In this document: in pieces, positions 36,638-46,090 of the stretch | How the letters are laid out: each line of letters starts with the position of its first letter | Numbering within the stretch: position 1 is the first letter of the stretch | Origin: Leptolyngbyaceae cyanobacterium M33_DOE_097 | Lineage (GTDB): Bacteria > Cyanobacteriota > Cyanobacteriia > Leptolyngbyales > Leptolyngbyaceae | NCBI GenBank assembly: GCA_015296075.1 | Contig: DVDV01000016.1 | Coordinates: 43,756 to 107,755, forward strand | DNA: 64,000 nucleotides | Direction: 5' to 3' | Position numbers and translations under genes: made by a program | Notes under the pieces: model-generated | Databases searched by the model: none | What the model saw: the letters and a program-made list of their open reading frames with translations, nothing else | Told to the model about the DNA's origin: nothing

Positions 36638-37134
36638 TAGGGGTAGCGCATCCGAATTTGGGTTTGCAGCCCTGAACCCGCCAACAACAAGACCGAATCA
36701 CCAAACGAAGGAGCCTTGTTTGTCACATTCGGGTTTTGTGAAAAGCCGTAGCCTTCCAACGGGATGCCCGCCGTATCGCGATCGAACTTGTTGTTCCCGT
36801 TAGCGTCGTGGTACACCGCAACGGCGTAACTTCCCGATTTGAGATTGGGAAAGTTAAAGCTCATGCTATTGCCTGTGATTTTGGTGCATTGTCGCTTGAC
36901 GGCTCCCACATCCCCATTCGGAAAACCCTGAGCACTCGAAAAAATCTTGAGGCACAACTTGCCCTTGTTGCCCCGAATGCTATTGACTGTTACGCCTAAA
37001 TCAGTCTGAAGCTGAGCTTGAGCTTGAGGCGTCAGCGCACAACCTGACAACATCGCCAGGGATAACCCAAGCAAGGCAACGGGCTTGCCAAGCTTACTGA
37101 ACATCGATCGCAAATTGTTATGAATATGCACCAT
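36637..37134 (-). CDS. DUF2141 family lipoprotein
   Basis: 165 residues. The N-terminus has a hydrophobic core and lipobox (ALLGLSLAMLSGC), so the Cys is probably lipidated. The body matches DUF2141: VNSIRGNKGKLCLKIF, then FPNLKSGSYAVAVYHDANGNNKFD, and GIPLEGYGFSQNP. The family is small, beta-rich and of unknown function. Start ATG at 37134 or 37104; the latter gives a shorter, standard lipoprotein signal. The stop codon shares its last base with the terminal repeat of the MITE-like element, so insertion there may have shaped the 3' end. Confidence 0.82.
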   Translation of the reverse strand: MVHIHNNLRSMFSKLGKPVALLGLSLAMLSGCALTPQAQAQLQTDLGVTVNSIRGNKGKLCLKIFSSAQGFPNGDVGAVKRQCTKITGNSMSFNFPNLKSGSYAVAVYHDANGNNKFDRDTAGIPLEGYGFSQNPNVTNKAPSFGDSVLLLAGSGLQTQIRMRYP

Positions 37135-37227
37135 TGCTTTCAAACACAAGAGTTTCTGGCTAGATTAAACGTCGTTAAATGAGCGAAGAAAGTTTCTTCT
37201 GCTGGCAACTTTATCAGGGAAGCCTAA

Positions 37228-38733
37228 TTAATTGGTATCCGCTTCAGTGGCAGTCGGCGAATTCACCAGGGCGATCGCGATCGCATCCACCAACCGACTC
37301 ACGGGGATCACCTCCAAACCCAGATCGGGCAGCACTTGACCCTTCGGCACGATCGCCCGTTGAAAGCCCAATTTAGCCGCTTCTTTGAGTCGCATTTCGA
37401 GTTGTGAAACCGGGCGCACCTGCCCACTCAAGCTCAACTCACCAATCACAACCATGCGGGGATCCACCATGCGATCGCGGAAGCTGGCAACCACCGCTAC
37501 CGCTACTCCCAAATCCGCTGCTGGCTCACCCACGCTCAAGCCCCCCGAAGCGGCGACATAGGCATCGAGCTTTGAGAGGGGGATACCGACCCGCTTCTCT
37601 AGCACCGCCAAGATTTGCAGCAGCCGGTTGTACTCAATCCCGGTTGTAGAGCGGCGCGGTGAGGCATAACTAGTTGGGCTGACCAGCGCCTGCAACTCGG
37701 CAAGAATGGGGCGAGTCCCTTCGCAGGCAACAATTGTGGCGCTACCAGGGGCAAACTCATCCCGGTTGCCTAAAAATAGCTCCGAGGGATTTGGGACTTC
37801 GCGCAAACCCAAGTCTGCCATCTCAAATACACCGATTTCGTGGGTTGCACCAAACCGATTTTTCACCGATCGCAGCAGTCGGTGGCTGGCAAAGCGATCG
37901 CCCTCAAAGTAAAGCACCGTATCCACCAAATGCTCCAGCACTTTTGGCCCTGCGATCGCGCCTTCCTTTGTCACGTGCCCAACAATAAACAACGTAATAT
38001 TCTGCCGTTTCGCCAGTTGCATCAACACCGACGTACATTCCCGCACCTGCGCCACCGACCCCGGAGCCGAAGTCAACGCCGAGAAATATAACGCTTGAAT
38101 ACTATCAATCACCGCAACTTGCGGTTGCAGCGACTCCAGTTCTGCCAAGATGGTATCTAGATCAATTTCAGGCAACAAATATAGTTCTGGCAGGGATGAA
38201 CCATATTTCTCTGAATCTTCAGGTTTACTTTTTTGCGTTTTTTCTTGCTGTTGTTGGCCTTGTTTGTTTTGCTCTCCAATCCCTAATCGAGAGGCCCGCA
38301 ACTTTACCTGTTGTGCCGACTCTTCAGCACAGACGTACAGCACGCGATACCCTCTAGCAAGTTGATGCGCCATCTGCAACAACAGAGTCGATTTACCAAT
38401 CCCCGGATCGCCACCAATCAGCACTAAGGAACCGGGCACAATACCACCACCCAGCACCCGATCTAACTCGTCATAGCCTGACTCAAATCGAACTTGAGGA
38501 TGGTCGGCAATCTCGGCCAATGTTAATGCGGTTTTCGCTTGTGGAGCCACGGTTGCAACTCGCGATCGCGAGGAAGACCGAGCCACTCCAGCGCGCACCA
38601 CATTAGGAGTTACAGAAGTTAATAGTTGTTCTTCTAGAGAATTCCAAGCGTTACAAGCGGTACACTTACCAAAGTATTGGGAAAACTCAGCCCCACATTG
38701 GTTGCAAACGTAATGGGTTCGCTGTTTTGGCAT
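37228..38733 (-). CDS. radA: DNA repair protein RadA/Sms
   Basis: RecA-like DNA-dependent ATPase and helicase that drives branch migration in recombination. 501 residues: N-terminal zinc finger CNQCGAEFSQYFGKCTAC, Walker A GGDPGIGKSTLLLQ, Walker B VAVIDSIQALY, the RadA hallmark KNRFGATHEIGVFEM, and a C-terminal Lon-like domain (about 360-480, VGVAVAVVASF, GELSLSGQVRPV). A short Lys/Gln-rich insertion lies at about 155-175. Divergent from rpaB with 215 bases between, an arrangement I recall from other cyanobacteria. Confidence 0.96.
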   Translation of the reverse strand: MPKQRTHYVCNQCGAEFSQYFGKCTACNAWNSLEEQLLTSVTPNVVRAGVARSSSRSRVATVAPQAKTALTLAEIADHPQVRFESGYDELDRVLGGGIVPGSLVLIGGDPGIGKSTLLLQMAHQLARGYRVLYVCAEESAQQVKLRASRLGIGEQNKQGQQQQEKTQKSKPEDSEKYGSSLPELYLLPEIDLDTILAELESLQPQVAVIDSIQALYFSALTSAPGSVAQVRECTSVLMQLAKRQNITLFIVGHVTKEGAIAGPKVLEHLVDTVLYFEGDRFASHRLLRSVKNRFGATHEIGVFEMADLGLREVPNPSELFLGNRDEFAPGSATIVACEGTRPILAELQALVSPTSYASPRRSTTGIEYNRLLQILAVLEKRVGIPLSKLDAYVAASGGLSVGEPAADLGVAVAVVASFRDRMVDPRMVVIGELSLSGQVRPVSQLEMRLKEAAKLGFQRAIVPKGQVLPDLGLEVIPVSRLVDAIAIALVNSPTATEADTN

Positions 38734-38948
38734 TGTTAATTCAACAAAATCAATCAGGTAAGAAACGCGTCAAAGCTCAACAGTCAGCTTTAAAAAATTG
38801 TGATCCCCAATAAAACTTAAAAAAACCAGGAAAGGTGACTCAAACCAATTTTCAGGGGGCTAAATAGATAGAAACTGGACTAATATTTTAATGTTAGGGT
38901 ACAGAAATTAACCATTTAAAGAGCTAACTTAAAAGGAGTCTCGTCAAA

Positions 38949-39677
38949 TTGGAAAATCATAAAGAAAAAATCTTGGTAGTAGATGATGAGGCCAGCATTC
39001 GACGCATCTTAGAAACCCGCCTCTCAATGATTGGATATGATGTAGTCACAGCGGCAGACGGTGAAGAAGCCCTTGAGACATTTCGTAACGCACATCCTGA
39101 TCTAGTTGTGCTAGATGTCATGATGCCTAAATTAGATGGATATGGAGTCTGTCAAGAACTTCGTAAAGAATCAGACGTTCCTATTATTATGCTAACGGCA
39201 TTAGGAGATGTTGCGGATCGCATTACCGGCTTAGAATTAGGCGCTGACGATTATGTTGTGAAGCCTTTTTCTCCTAAAGAATTAGAAGCCCGCATTCGCT
39301 CGGTTTTACGCCGCGTTGAGAAGACTGGCACCTCTGGAATTCCCAGTTCCGGTGTGATTCAAATCAACACCATTCGAATTGATACCAACAAGCGCCAGGT
39401 CTACAAAGGTGACGAGCGCATTCGCCTGACCGGGATGGAGTTTAGTTTGCTTGAGTTGTTGGTCAGCCGCTCCGGTGAAGCCTTCTCGCGTTCTGAGATT
39501 TTGCAAGAAGTTTGGGGCTACACGCCTGAACGCCACGTTGATACACGCGTTGTAGACGTTCATATCTCTCGGTTACGCGCCAAGTTAGAAGAAGACCCCA
39601 GTAACCCAGAGCTAATCTTGACGGCCAGAGGCACTGGCTATCTGTTTCAACGCATTGTTGAGCCAGGTGAAGAGTAA
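38949..39677 (+). CDS. rpaB: Response regulator RpaB (Ycf27), OmpR family
   Basis: Essential cyanobacterial regulator controlling high-light and photosystem I genes through HLR1 sites; partner kinase NblS/Hik33 (not in the window). 242 residues, nearly identical to the family: receiver domain (1-120) with KILVVDDEASIRR, phospho-Asp56 in VLDVMMPKLDGYG and KPFSPKELEAR, and a winged-helix domain ending TARGTGYLFQRIVEPGEE. The start is TTG at 38949, nine bases after AAAAGGAGT; the next residues ENHKEKILVV match the conserved N-terminus, so TTG is read as Met. psaA-psaB, a likely target, is in this window. Confidence 0.95.
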   Translation: MENHKEKILVVDDEASIRRILETRLSMIGYDVVTAADGEEALETFRNAHPDLVVLDVMMPKLDGYGVCQELRKESDVPIIMLTALGDVADRITGLELGADDYVVKPFSPKELEARIRSVLRRVEKTGTSGIPSSGVIQINTIRIDTNKRQVYKGDERIRLTGMEFSLLELLVSRSGEAFSRSEILQEVWGYTPERHVDTRVVDVHISRLRAKLEEDPSNPELILTARGTGYLFQRIVEPGEE

Positions 39678-39922
39678 CACCGCTTAAGATTGACTGCATC
39701 AGGGTAGATGCTGCCCTAAAAGGGCTTGACTCACTGCGATCGCTCACTGAGCTGAGCCGCTTTTGTTGAGCCAAGTTTCACCAGTTGCCCCTTTGTCAGT
39801 AGCTCTACCTGCATCAACTCTTATAAATTGCTCCTCCTCACAGTGTTGCCTGATCTAATCGCTACGATAGGATCGGTACGTTGCTTATGCTGTGCAACTG
39901 GTTCTTTTTTGACCCCAAGCTC

Positions 39923-41092
39923 ATGCAAATTTATCTTGATTACAGTGCCACAACGCCTCCCTGTTCAGAGGCGATCGCGGCAATGCAGTCCGTTTTAACT
40001 GAAGAGTGGGGCAATCCCTCGAGTATTCATGTTTGGGGACAGCGAGCCGCAATTGTGCTTGAGCGGGCGCGGGTTCAGGTTGCGCGGTTGCTAAACGCTC
40101 CGCCAGAGGCAATTGCCTTCACTTCAGGTGGCACCGAAGCCAACAATAGTGTGATTTTGGGTGTTGCACGGCAATACTCAACGCCTCAACATATCATCAT
40201 CTCTTCAGTCGAACATTCTGCTGTTACGCGTCCGGCTGAGCTGCTGGAGCAATGGGGCTGGGAAGTCACACGGTTGCCTGTTGATCGCGGCGGGCGTGTT
40301 TCTCCAACGGACTTTGAGCAAGCATTTCGACCTAATACAGTCCTCGCCTCGATCATCTACGGGCAAAGCGAAATTGGTTCGTTACAGCCAATTGAGAGCT
40401 TAGTGGCGATCGCGCATCAGCACGGTATCTTGTTTCACACTGATGCCGTGCAGGTCGCCGGACGAATTCCTCTTGATGTCCAAAAAGTGCCAGTCGATTT
40501 CCTCTCCCTTTCTAGCCACAAACTCTACGGTCCCCAAGGGGCAGGGGCGCTTTATCTGCGTCCGGGGCGGTCGCTAGTTCCCCTACTGGGTGGAGGTGGG
40601 CAAGAAATGGGATTGCGCTCTGGGACTCAACCCCTGCCTGCGATCGCAGGTTTTGGCGCTGCCGCCGAACGGGCTTTTTACGAGCTACCGACAGAAACAC
40701 CGCGCTTAATTGGCCTGCGCGATCGCTTGTTTGATTTGCTGGCTGATGTGCCGGAGTTGTTACCGACGGGCGATCGTCTACATCGTCTGCCCCACCACGT
40801 CAGCTTTTGCTTACCAACTGCTGATGGCATTCAGGTCAACGGCAAGCAATTAGTGCGTCAAATGAATTTGGCTGGAATTGGGATTAGCTCCGGATCTGCC
40901 TGTAGTAGCGGGACTTTGAACCCTAGCCCCATTCTTTTAGCGATGGGCTTTTCGGATCAAGAAGCCCGGACTGGCATTCGGCTGACGCTGGGACGACAGA
41001 CCGACCTCGCCGATGTCGAGTGGACGGCAATGGTTCTCAAGCAAATCCTCAGACGAATGCTGCCCCAGCGAGTGTTACTCGGTGTTCAGTAG
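39923..41092 (+). CDS. Cysteine desulfurase (NifS/IscS family)
   Basis: PLP enzyme that releases sulfur from cysteine as a persulfide for Fe-S clusters or thiolated tRNA. 389 residues. It begins MQIYLDYSATTPP, has PLP His in SSVEHSA, the Schiff-base Lys in SLSSHKLYGP, and the catalytic Cys in SSGSACSSGT near residue 325 (group I). ATG at 39923 starts the conserved LDYSATTP strand; an upstream ATG at 39881 would add an unlikely WFFF tail. Isolated from other isc/suf genes here, so which sulfur pathway it serves is not shown. The Ycf37-like gene lies downstream on the other strand. Confidence 0.93.
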   Translation: MQIYLDYSATTPPCSEAIAAMQSVLTEEWGNPSSIHVWGQRAAIVLERARVQVARLLNAPPEAIAFTSGGTEANNSVILGVARQYSTPQHIIISSVEHSAVTRPAELLEQWGWEVTRLPVDRGGRVSPTDFEQAFRPNTVLASIIYGQSEIGSLQPIESLVAIAHQHGILFHTDAVQVAGRIPLDVQKVPVDFLSLSSHKLYGPQGAGALYLRPGRSLVPLLGGGGQEMGLRSGTQPLPAIAGFGAAAERAFYELPTETPRLIGLRDRLFDLLADVPELLPTGDRLHRLPHHVSFCLPTADGIQVNGKQLVRQMNLAGIGISSGSACSSGTLNPSPILLAMGFSDQEARTGIRLTLGRQTDLADVEWTAMVLKQILRRMLPQRVLLGVQ

Positions 41093-41436
41093 CGTCCAAC
41101 GCCGATTGGCTAATTTCACCAAATACTTGGGAACAAGAATTTAACCAATCCGCAAACCATACAGTCGAGTTAGCAGACCTACCTGCACCTTGCAATAGAT
41201 TTACTGGGCAAAACCTGTCCTTACCCGACATTGACTTATTTAATCCATCATCTTTGGCAGTGCAAAATGGGTTGACGCAGAGAATATTGTTTCAACTGAC
41301 TTTATCGCTTTGTGTGAGTCCCAAGCCTTGCCTCAATCATTCCCCTTTAAAGACTGATAGAGAGATCAGGCAATGCGAACTGCTAGGTCAGCCCAGTCTC
41401 TCTGTCGAATTGTATTGAAAACAGGCAGGCAGAAGT
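41093..41436. other. Intergenic region between convergent genes
   Basis: About 340 bases between the cysteine desulfurase and the Ycf37-like gene. I see no terminator with a T-run, repeat or RNA gene. Open frames here (plus strand 41020-41418) overlap the desulfurase end and look non-coding. Confidence 0.4.
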
Positions 41437-41979
41437 TTACCCTTTTTGGGCTTCTGCAGATGGCACAAGGCGCTTACGCAGCGAGTCTGAGCGGCGCTTG
41501 GCAGTGTCATTTTGCGGTTCGATCGCCAGTGCTTGATCGTACATTTCTAAAGCTTGGGCAGTCAGTTGCTTACGCTCGTAGGCGTGCCCCAAATTATTCA
41601 GCGCAGTCACATACTTGGGGTCAAGTTTAACGGCATCTTTATACTGACGAATCGCCAGGTCATACTGCTCTTGGGCAAAGTAAGCAAAACCTAGAGCGTT
41701 ATAAACAACAGCCGCTTCAGATTCGGGTAAATCATCTGCCTTTAGGGCTTTTTGCAGCGCATTGACCGACTGGGCGAAGAGTTTTTTATCGAGATAAATG
41801 CTGCCCAGCTCATAATATTCTTGAGCCGTTCCTTTCTCTTTAGCCAGCTTATTTTGTAGGCGTGTGAGCGCACTTTCGGTACGACGCGTTTTCAAAATCT
41901 GACGAAAAATAACGATCGCTGCGATCGCCAACAACCCTAACAGTAAAGAGATGTATAAAACCGGAAATGAATTTTCCAT
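41437..41979 (-). CDS. ycf37: Ycf37-like TPR protein, photosystem I assembly factor
   Basis: 180 residues: an N-terminal TM helix (about 7-25), a charged coil (RRTESALTRLQNKLAKEKG), then three TPRs (about 53-165: EYYELGSIYLDKK, VVYNALGFAYFAQEQYDLAI, VTALNNLGHAYERKQLTAQAL). The length, layout and the RLQNKLAKEKGTAQEYYELGSIY region, divided over residues 40-62, match cyanobacterial Ycf37, which sits in the thylakoid membrane and helps assemble or stabilise photosystem I trimers. psaA-psaB lie 14 kb away. The orthology is from memory of the family, not a search. Confidence 0.75.
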   Translation of the reverse strand: MENSFPVLYISLLLGLLAIAAIVIFRQILKTRRTESALTRLQNKLAKEKGTAQEYYELGSIYLDKKLFAQSVNALQKALKADDLPESEAAVVYNALGFAYFAQEQYDLAIRQYKDAVKLDPKYVTALNNLGHAYERKQLTAQALEMYDQALAIEPQNDTAKRRSDSLRKRLVPSAEAQKG

Positions 41980-42118
41980 AGTTATAAAAGCCGATAACCT
42001 AAATCAACGAGTCAAAGCCTACCTTCCAAAGGATATCCTAAGTCTTCTGTAGGCATCTTGCGAACGTTAGACGCAAGAAGTTTGATCGCCAACCAATCCG
42101 CTCAAAATTTTGAATGAC

Positions 42119-42946
42119 TTACGGGTTGCGGTTGGGTTCAAGTTGCAGTTGTTTTTGCCAGGGCAATCCCCACTGGGTGGCTTGCTCTTCTAACCAGCCT
42201 TCCACATGCCATTGCTCAATCAATTGGTTGACCTGGCGGCGTAACGGGTCATGCGCTACCCCTTTTGGAAACACGATCGCCAACGGCTCAATCGAGATCA
42301 GCGGTGATAACACCTGATACTCGGGAAACTCTTTGACCCAACCTGTCAAGACACTGGCATCGGCGGCAAAAGCGTCTGCCTGCCCTTGATCCAGGACTTG
42401 TTTAGCCGCTTGGTAGGACGAAACCGCTACTAACTGCGCTTGCGGCAAGCGATCTCGCACAATAGCGAGCGTGTTGGATCCATTTAAAACCACAATTCGC
42501 CGCCGAGCCGCATCCCACGTACGCCGAAGAGAGGCATCTTTTGTTACCAGTGCAGTGCCATCGAGATAATAGGGGACACTGAATACCACCACTCGCGATC
42601 GCATTTCGGTTGCTGTCACACGGGCGATCGCCATATCGGCTTCCCCATTCAACACAGCGGTCAGTCGGTTCTGATTTGAAACAGGAATCAACTCTAAAGC
42701 ATCAGGATTGTGCGATAGTTGACGCGCTAAACGTCTGGCAATCTCAATTTCAAACCCTTGCAACGAACCATCAGCCGCTCGAAAGCCTAAAGGCTGCAAA
42801 TTGTCTTTTACTGCAATTCGCAACTTTTGAGTTTGCATTGAAGCTTGAGCTGCCGTGACACGCAAAAGTGGGGGCAAACTTACAATTGCCCCCACCCAAC
42901 CAAAGCTAACGAACAAACCTATTAGCGCGGGTAAAACCTTTGCCAT
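42119..42946 (-). CDS. Periplasmic solute-binding protein, amino-acid type (SBP_bac_3)
   Basis: 275 residues. A signal peptide (about 1-35) precedes a two-lobe binding domain: LRIAVKDNLQPLGFRAADGSLQGFEIEIARRLA, AVLNGEADMAIARVTATEMR, and a C-terminal lobe with YLDGTALVTKDASL. These are the classical marks of polar amino-acid binding proteins of ABC importers. No permease or ATPase is adjacent, so it may serve a transporter encoded elsewhere. It begins 25 bases after the rplT stop on the same strand and could be co-transcribed with rpmI-rplT, an unusual operon tail. Confidence 0.86.
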   Translation of the reverse strand: MAKVLPALIGLFVSFGWVGAIVSLPPLLRVTAAQASMQTQKLRIAVKDNLQPLGFRAADGSLQGFEIEIARRLARQLSHNPDALELIPVSNQNRLTAVLNGEADMAIARVTATEMRSRVVVFSVPYYLDGTALVTKDASLRRTWDAARRRIVVLNGSNTLAIVRDRLPQAQLVAVSSYQAAKQVLDQGQADAFAADASVLTGWVKEFPEYQVLSPLISIEPLAIVFPKGVAHDPLRRQVNQLIEQWHVEGWLEEQATQWGLPWQKQLQLEPNRNP

Positions 42947-42971
42947 TCAGCTACTTATTTTGAGGCACATC

Positions 42972-43328
42972 TTATTTTGTTGCACGTCCGGCCAACTCAA
43001 CAACCTTGCCAAACCCAGCAGGGTCTAGGATTGCCATCTGAGCCAGCATCTTACGATTAATTTGAATGTCTGCCTTCTTTAAATTGCCAATCAACTGGCT
43101 GTAGCTCATCCCATGCAGGCGAGCAGCCGCATTGATTCGAGTGATCCAGAGGCGACGAAAATCGCGCTTACGCTTACGACGGTCTGCATAGGCATACCGC
43201 AGCGCTTTCATCACCTGCTGGTTAGCAGCGCGAAACAGGCGGGAGTGAGAACCACGAAAACCTTTCGCCAACTTAAGAATTTTTTTCCGACGCTTACGCG
43301 CCACATTTCCACGTTTTACCCGTGCCAT
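42972..43328 (-). CDS. rplT: 50S ribosomal protein L20
   Basis: 118 residues, basic. The family sequence is complete: [59 protein letters not shown], and [10 protein letters not shown]. It binds 23S rRNA early in assembly. It lies 61 bases downstream of rpmI. infC, which completes this operon in many bacteria, is not here. Confidence 0.97.
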   Translation of the reverse strand: MARVKRGNVARKRRKKILKLAKGFRGSHSRLFRAANQQVMKALRYAYADRRKRKRDFRRLWITRINAAARLHGMSYSQLIGNLKKADIQINRKMLAQMAILDPAGFGKVVELAGRATK

Positions 43329-43389
43329 TTGGTTGTGCTCTCTTAACTTAAAAAACTAAAAACAACAGGCTAATCACCAAACTTGCAAG

Positions 43390-43587
43390 TTACAAATAAG
43401 GCAGCATCGCACGCACATTCGCTTCGTCACGCTCGTGAACCAAGCCCATCCGCTTGAGGCGACGAATGCGAGATGCACCCTTATGCTCTAGCAAGTGATT
43501 TCGGTGAGTTTTGCGGCGGGCAATCTTGCCAGAACCGGTCGCTTTAAACCGTTTCGCTGCACCTTTGCGGCTCTTGAGCTTAGGCAT
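43390..43587 (-). CDS. rpmI: 50S ribosomal protein L35
   Basis: 65 residues, standard for the family: [42 protein letters not shown]. First gene of rpmI-rplT. About 240 bases separate it from the divergent rimP start, a region that also contains the rimP leader. Confidence 0.97.
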   Translation of the reverse strand: MPKLKSRKGAAKRFKATGSGKIARRKTHRNHLLEHKGASRIRRLKRMGLVHERDEANVRAMLPYL

Positions 43588-43771
43588 ATAGAAACATCAA
43601 AAATCAACACAGTCTACAATCTTAAAGGAAGAGTGCATTTATCTGCAAGACCTTTTTTGAAGTTGCTCCCCGCTCTCATGCAACGCATTTGAGAAATTGA
43701 GTTAAACTTGTGTTGTGCGCCTGCCAAAGGCAGCGGCACAGATGTGAGAAAGCTATCACTTCAAAAGAGAG

Positions 43772-43794
43772 GTGGGTGCCGACCCACTTTTTTT
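43772..43794 (+). promoter_or_regulatory. Attenuator-like hairpin with T-run in the rimP leader
   Basis: GTGGGT (43772-43777), loop GCCG, ACCCAC (43782-43787), then seven T, A and six more T. The AGAG before the stem can pair with the first T residues, extending it. It ends 37 bases before the rimP ATG. Terminator hairpins of this build precede rimP in many bacteria, as I recall, and probably attenuate the rimP-nusA-infB operon; here that is inferred. Confidence 0.65.
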
Positions 43795-43830
43795 ATTTTT
43801 TGTTGCTTCGACTTTGTTGAGTAGTGTCAG

Positions 43831-44292
43831 ATGACTCATCCGCTCGTTCCCCAAATCATGGATCTTGCCGCTCCGGTTGCTGAAGAACTGGGGTTGGAAG
43901 TCGTTGGTGCCGTCTTTCACACCAATCAAAATCCACCGGTTTTGCGAGTCGATATTCGGAACCCCCAACAAGATACAGGTTTAGACGACTGTGAGCGCAT
44001 GAGCCGCGCATTAGAGGCAGCCTTAGATGCTGAAGAAGTGATCCCCGATGCGTATGTACTTGAAGTTTCTAGCCCTGGTATTTCGCGCCAACTAACCACC
44101 GATCGCGAGTTTAATTCCTTTAAAGGTTTCTCAGTGTTGGTGCAGTTAAAAGAACCTGTTTCAGGGCAGCAAGAATGGCTAGGGCAATTAATTGGGCGAG
44201 ACGAAACGGCTGTACGGCTGAGTCAAAAGGGGCGGGCGATCGCACTCCCCCGCGAGCTAGTTGCCAAGGTGCAGCTCCACGAAAAGCGATAA
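43831..44292 (+). CDS. rimP: Ribosome maturation factor RimP
   Basis: Helps 30S assembly, especially loading of S12. 153 residues with the family pattern: [47 protein letters not shown] and a C-terminal SH3-like domain. ATG at 43831. It leads the rimP-nusA-ylxR-infB cluster, with nusA 64 bases downstream. An attenuator-like hairpin lies in the leader. Confidence 0.95.
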   Translation: MTHPLVPQIMDLAAPVAEELGLEVVGAVFHTNQNPPVLRVDIRNPQQDTGLDDCERMSRALEAALDAEEVIPDAYVLEVSSPGISRQLTTDREFNSFKGFSVLVQLKEPVSGQQEWLGQLIGRDETAVRLSQKGRAIALPRELVAKVQLHEKR

Positions 44293-44356
44293 AACAGCAC
44301 TGAGGCACTCATCCACCGATATTTAGATACCTCACACAAGGGAGTTGAAAGAATAT

Positions 44357-45790
44357 ATGTCAATGGTCACTCTTCCCGGATTGCGGGACATGATCGACAA
44401 CATTAGTCGTGAACGTAATTTGCCCAAATCGGCGGTTCAGGCCGCGCTCCGCGAAGCTCTACTCAAAGGTTATGAACGCTATCGTCGAACGCAACGCCTG
44501 GAGGGGCACTTTGACGAAGAATATTTCTTAAACTTTGAAGTCGAGCTTGACATCGAAGAAGAGGGCTTTCGAGTTCTGGCTTCCAAAACTATCGTGGAAG
44601 AAGTGACCAACCCCGACCATGAAATTGCGCTCCGCGAGGTGCAAGAAGTGGCGGCCGAAGCCCAACCTGGTGATACGGTCGTTTTGGATGTCACCCCTGA
44701 CCAAGGCGAGTTTGGTCGGATGGCAGCGATTCAAACGAAGCAGGTTTTGGCTCAAAAACTGCGGGATCAGCAACGCAAGATTATTCAAGAAGAGTTTCAA
44801 GATTTAGAAGGAACTGTCTTGCAGGCACGCGTTCTCCGGTTTGAGCGGCAATCCGTCATCATGGCGATCAGCAGTGGATTTGGCAACCCTGAAGTCGAAG
44901 CAGAGTTGCCTAAAAAAGAGCAATTGCCCAACGATAAATATCGTTCAAACGCGACTTACAAGGTTTACCTGAAGCGTGTTTTAGAAGGCTCACACCGCGG
45001 CCCTCAGTTAATTGTCTCACGTGCCGATGCTGGTTTGGTCGTTTATCTGTTTGCAAACGAAGTACCCGAAATTGAAGATGAGGTCGTGCGAATTGTGGCG
45101 GTTGCCCGCGAGGCAAATCCACCGTCGCGCCAAGTTGGGCCTCGCACCAAGATCGCCGTTGACACCTTAGAGCGGGATGTGGATCCAGTAGGGGCTTGCA
45201 TTGGCGCTCGTGGTTCTCGAATTCAAGCGGTTGTGAATGAGCTACAAGGCGAAAAGATTGACGTGATTCGCTGGTCGCCCGACCCTGCCACCTACATTTC
45301 CAATGCGCTCAGCCCGGCGCGGGTTGATGAAGTGCGCTTAGTAGATCCCGAAGAACGGCAAGCGCATGTTCTCGTATCCGAAGACCAGCTAAGTCTGGCG
45401 ATCGGTAAAGAAGGGCAAAACGTTCGGTTAGCGGCGCGGCTAACAGGTTGGAAGATTGACATTAAAGATTCTGCCAAGTATGACTACGCTGCAGAAGACC
45501 AAAAAATCGCTGACATTATTGAGCAGCGTCGGCAAGCTCAACAAGAAGAGCTAGAAGCGGAGAACGAAGAAGACTTTGACTTTGAAGACGAAGAATTCAC
45601 CGAAGAAGAGGAGCTAGAAACGGCGGCAGTAGACTCATCTGCTGAGCAAGACCTTGACGACGAAATTGAAGCCAACGAAAGCGAGGCCGATGAAATAGAC
45701 GAGGATGAAATAGATGAGGATGAAATAGACGAGGACTACAAGGCAGATGGCTCTGGAACGGCTTCATCAGCGGCTTTCGAGCGGCCCTAG
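44357..45790 (+). CDS. nusA: Transcription termination/antitermination factor NusA
   Basis: Binds RNA polymerase and modulates pausing, termination and antitermination. 477 residues: N-terminal domain ([36 protein letters not shown]), an S1 domain (about 135-200), and two KH domains ([36 protein letters not shown]). An Asp/Glu-rich tail (about 390-477) replaces the extra repeats of E. coli NusA, as in other cyanobacteria. ATG at 44357 (MSMVTLPG) matches the family start; an in-frame TTG at 44345 would add four residues. The tail contains a 15-base tandem repeat. Confidence 0.96.
   Translation: MSMVTLPGLRDMIDNISRERNLPKSAVQAALREALLKGYERYRRTQRLEGHFDEEYFLNFEVELDIEEEGFRVLASKTIVEEVTNPDHEIALREVQEVAAEAQPGDTVVLDVTPDQGEFGRMAAIQTKQVLAQKLRDQQRKIIQEEFQDLEGTVLQARVLRFERQSVIMAISSGFGNPEVEAELPKKEQLPNDKYRSNATYKVYLKRVLEGSHRGPQLIVSRADAGLVVYLFANEVPEIEDEVVRIVAVAREANPPSRQVGPRTKIAVDTLERDVDPVGACIGARGSRIQAVVNELQGEKIDVIRWSPDPATYISNALSPARVDEVRLVDPEERQAHVLVSEDQLSLAIGKEGQNVRLAARLTGWKIDIKDSAKYDYAAEDQKIADIIEQRRQAQQEELEAENEEDFDFEDEEFTEEEELETAAVDSSAEQDLDDEIEANESEADEIDEDEIDEDEIDEDYKADGSGTASSAAFERP
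45689..45733 (+). repeat. Three tandem 15-base repeats in the nusA acidic tail
   Basis: GATGAAATAGA(C/T)GAG occurs three times in a row, encoding DEIDE three times. The copies differ at one base, so the expansion is recent or conserved at protein level. Length variation here would keep frame. Confidence 0.85.
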
Positions 45791-45811
45791 GCAGTTGCGA
45801 TCGCTCAGGCT

Positions 45812-46090
45812 ATGATGAAACCAAACTATCGGCGCTGTGTGAGTTGCCGTAAAGTTGGTCCAAAAAGTGAGTTTTGGCGACTTGTGCGGCAGCATCCCAG
45901 CCATACCATTCAGTTGGATGAGGGGATGGGCCGCTCAGTCTATCTCTGCCCCCAGGCAGAATGTTTAAAGGCGGCTCAACGCAAAGATCGGTTAGGGCGA
46001 TCGCTCAAAACCAGCGTGCCTCAAGCAATCTACGAGCGTCTATGGCAACGGTTGGCAACAGTTGAAAACCCAAAATCCAGCCTCACTTAA
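45812..46090 (+). CDS. ylxR: YlxR family protein (DUF448), RNA-binding
   Basis: 92 residues with the family sequence RRCVSCRKVGPKSEFWRLVR and the conserved GRSVYLCP loop before CLKAAQRK. YlxR proteins bind RNA and lie between nusA and infB in many bacteria, as here. 21 bases after nusA. Exact role is unsettled. ATG at 45812, with an alternative at 45815. Confidence 0.9.
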   Translation: MMKPNYRRCVSCRKVGPKSEFWRLVRQHPSHTIQLDEGMGRSVYLCPQAECLKAAQRKDRLGRSLKTSVPQAIYERLWQRLATVENPKSSLT

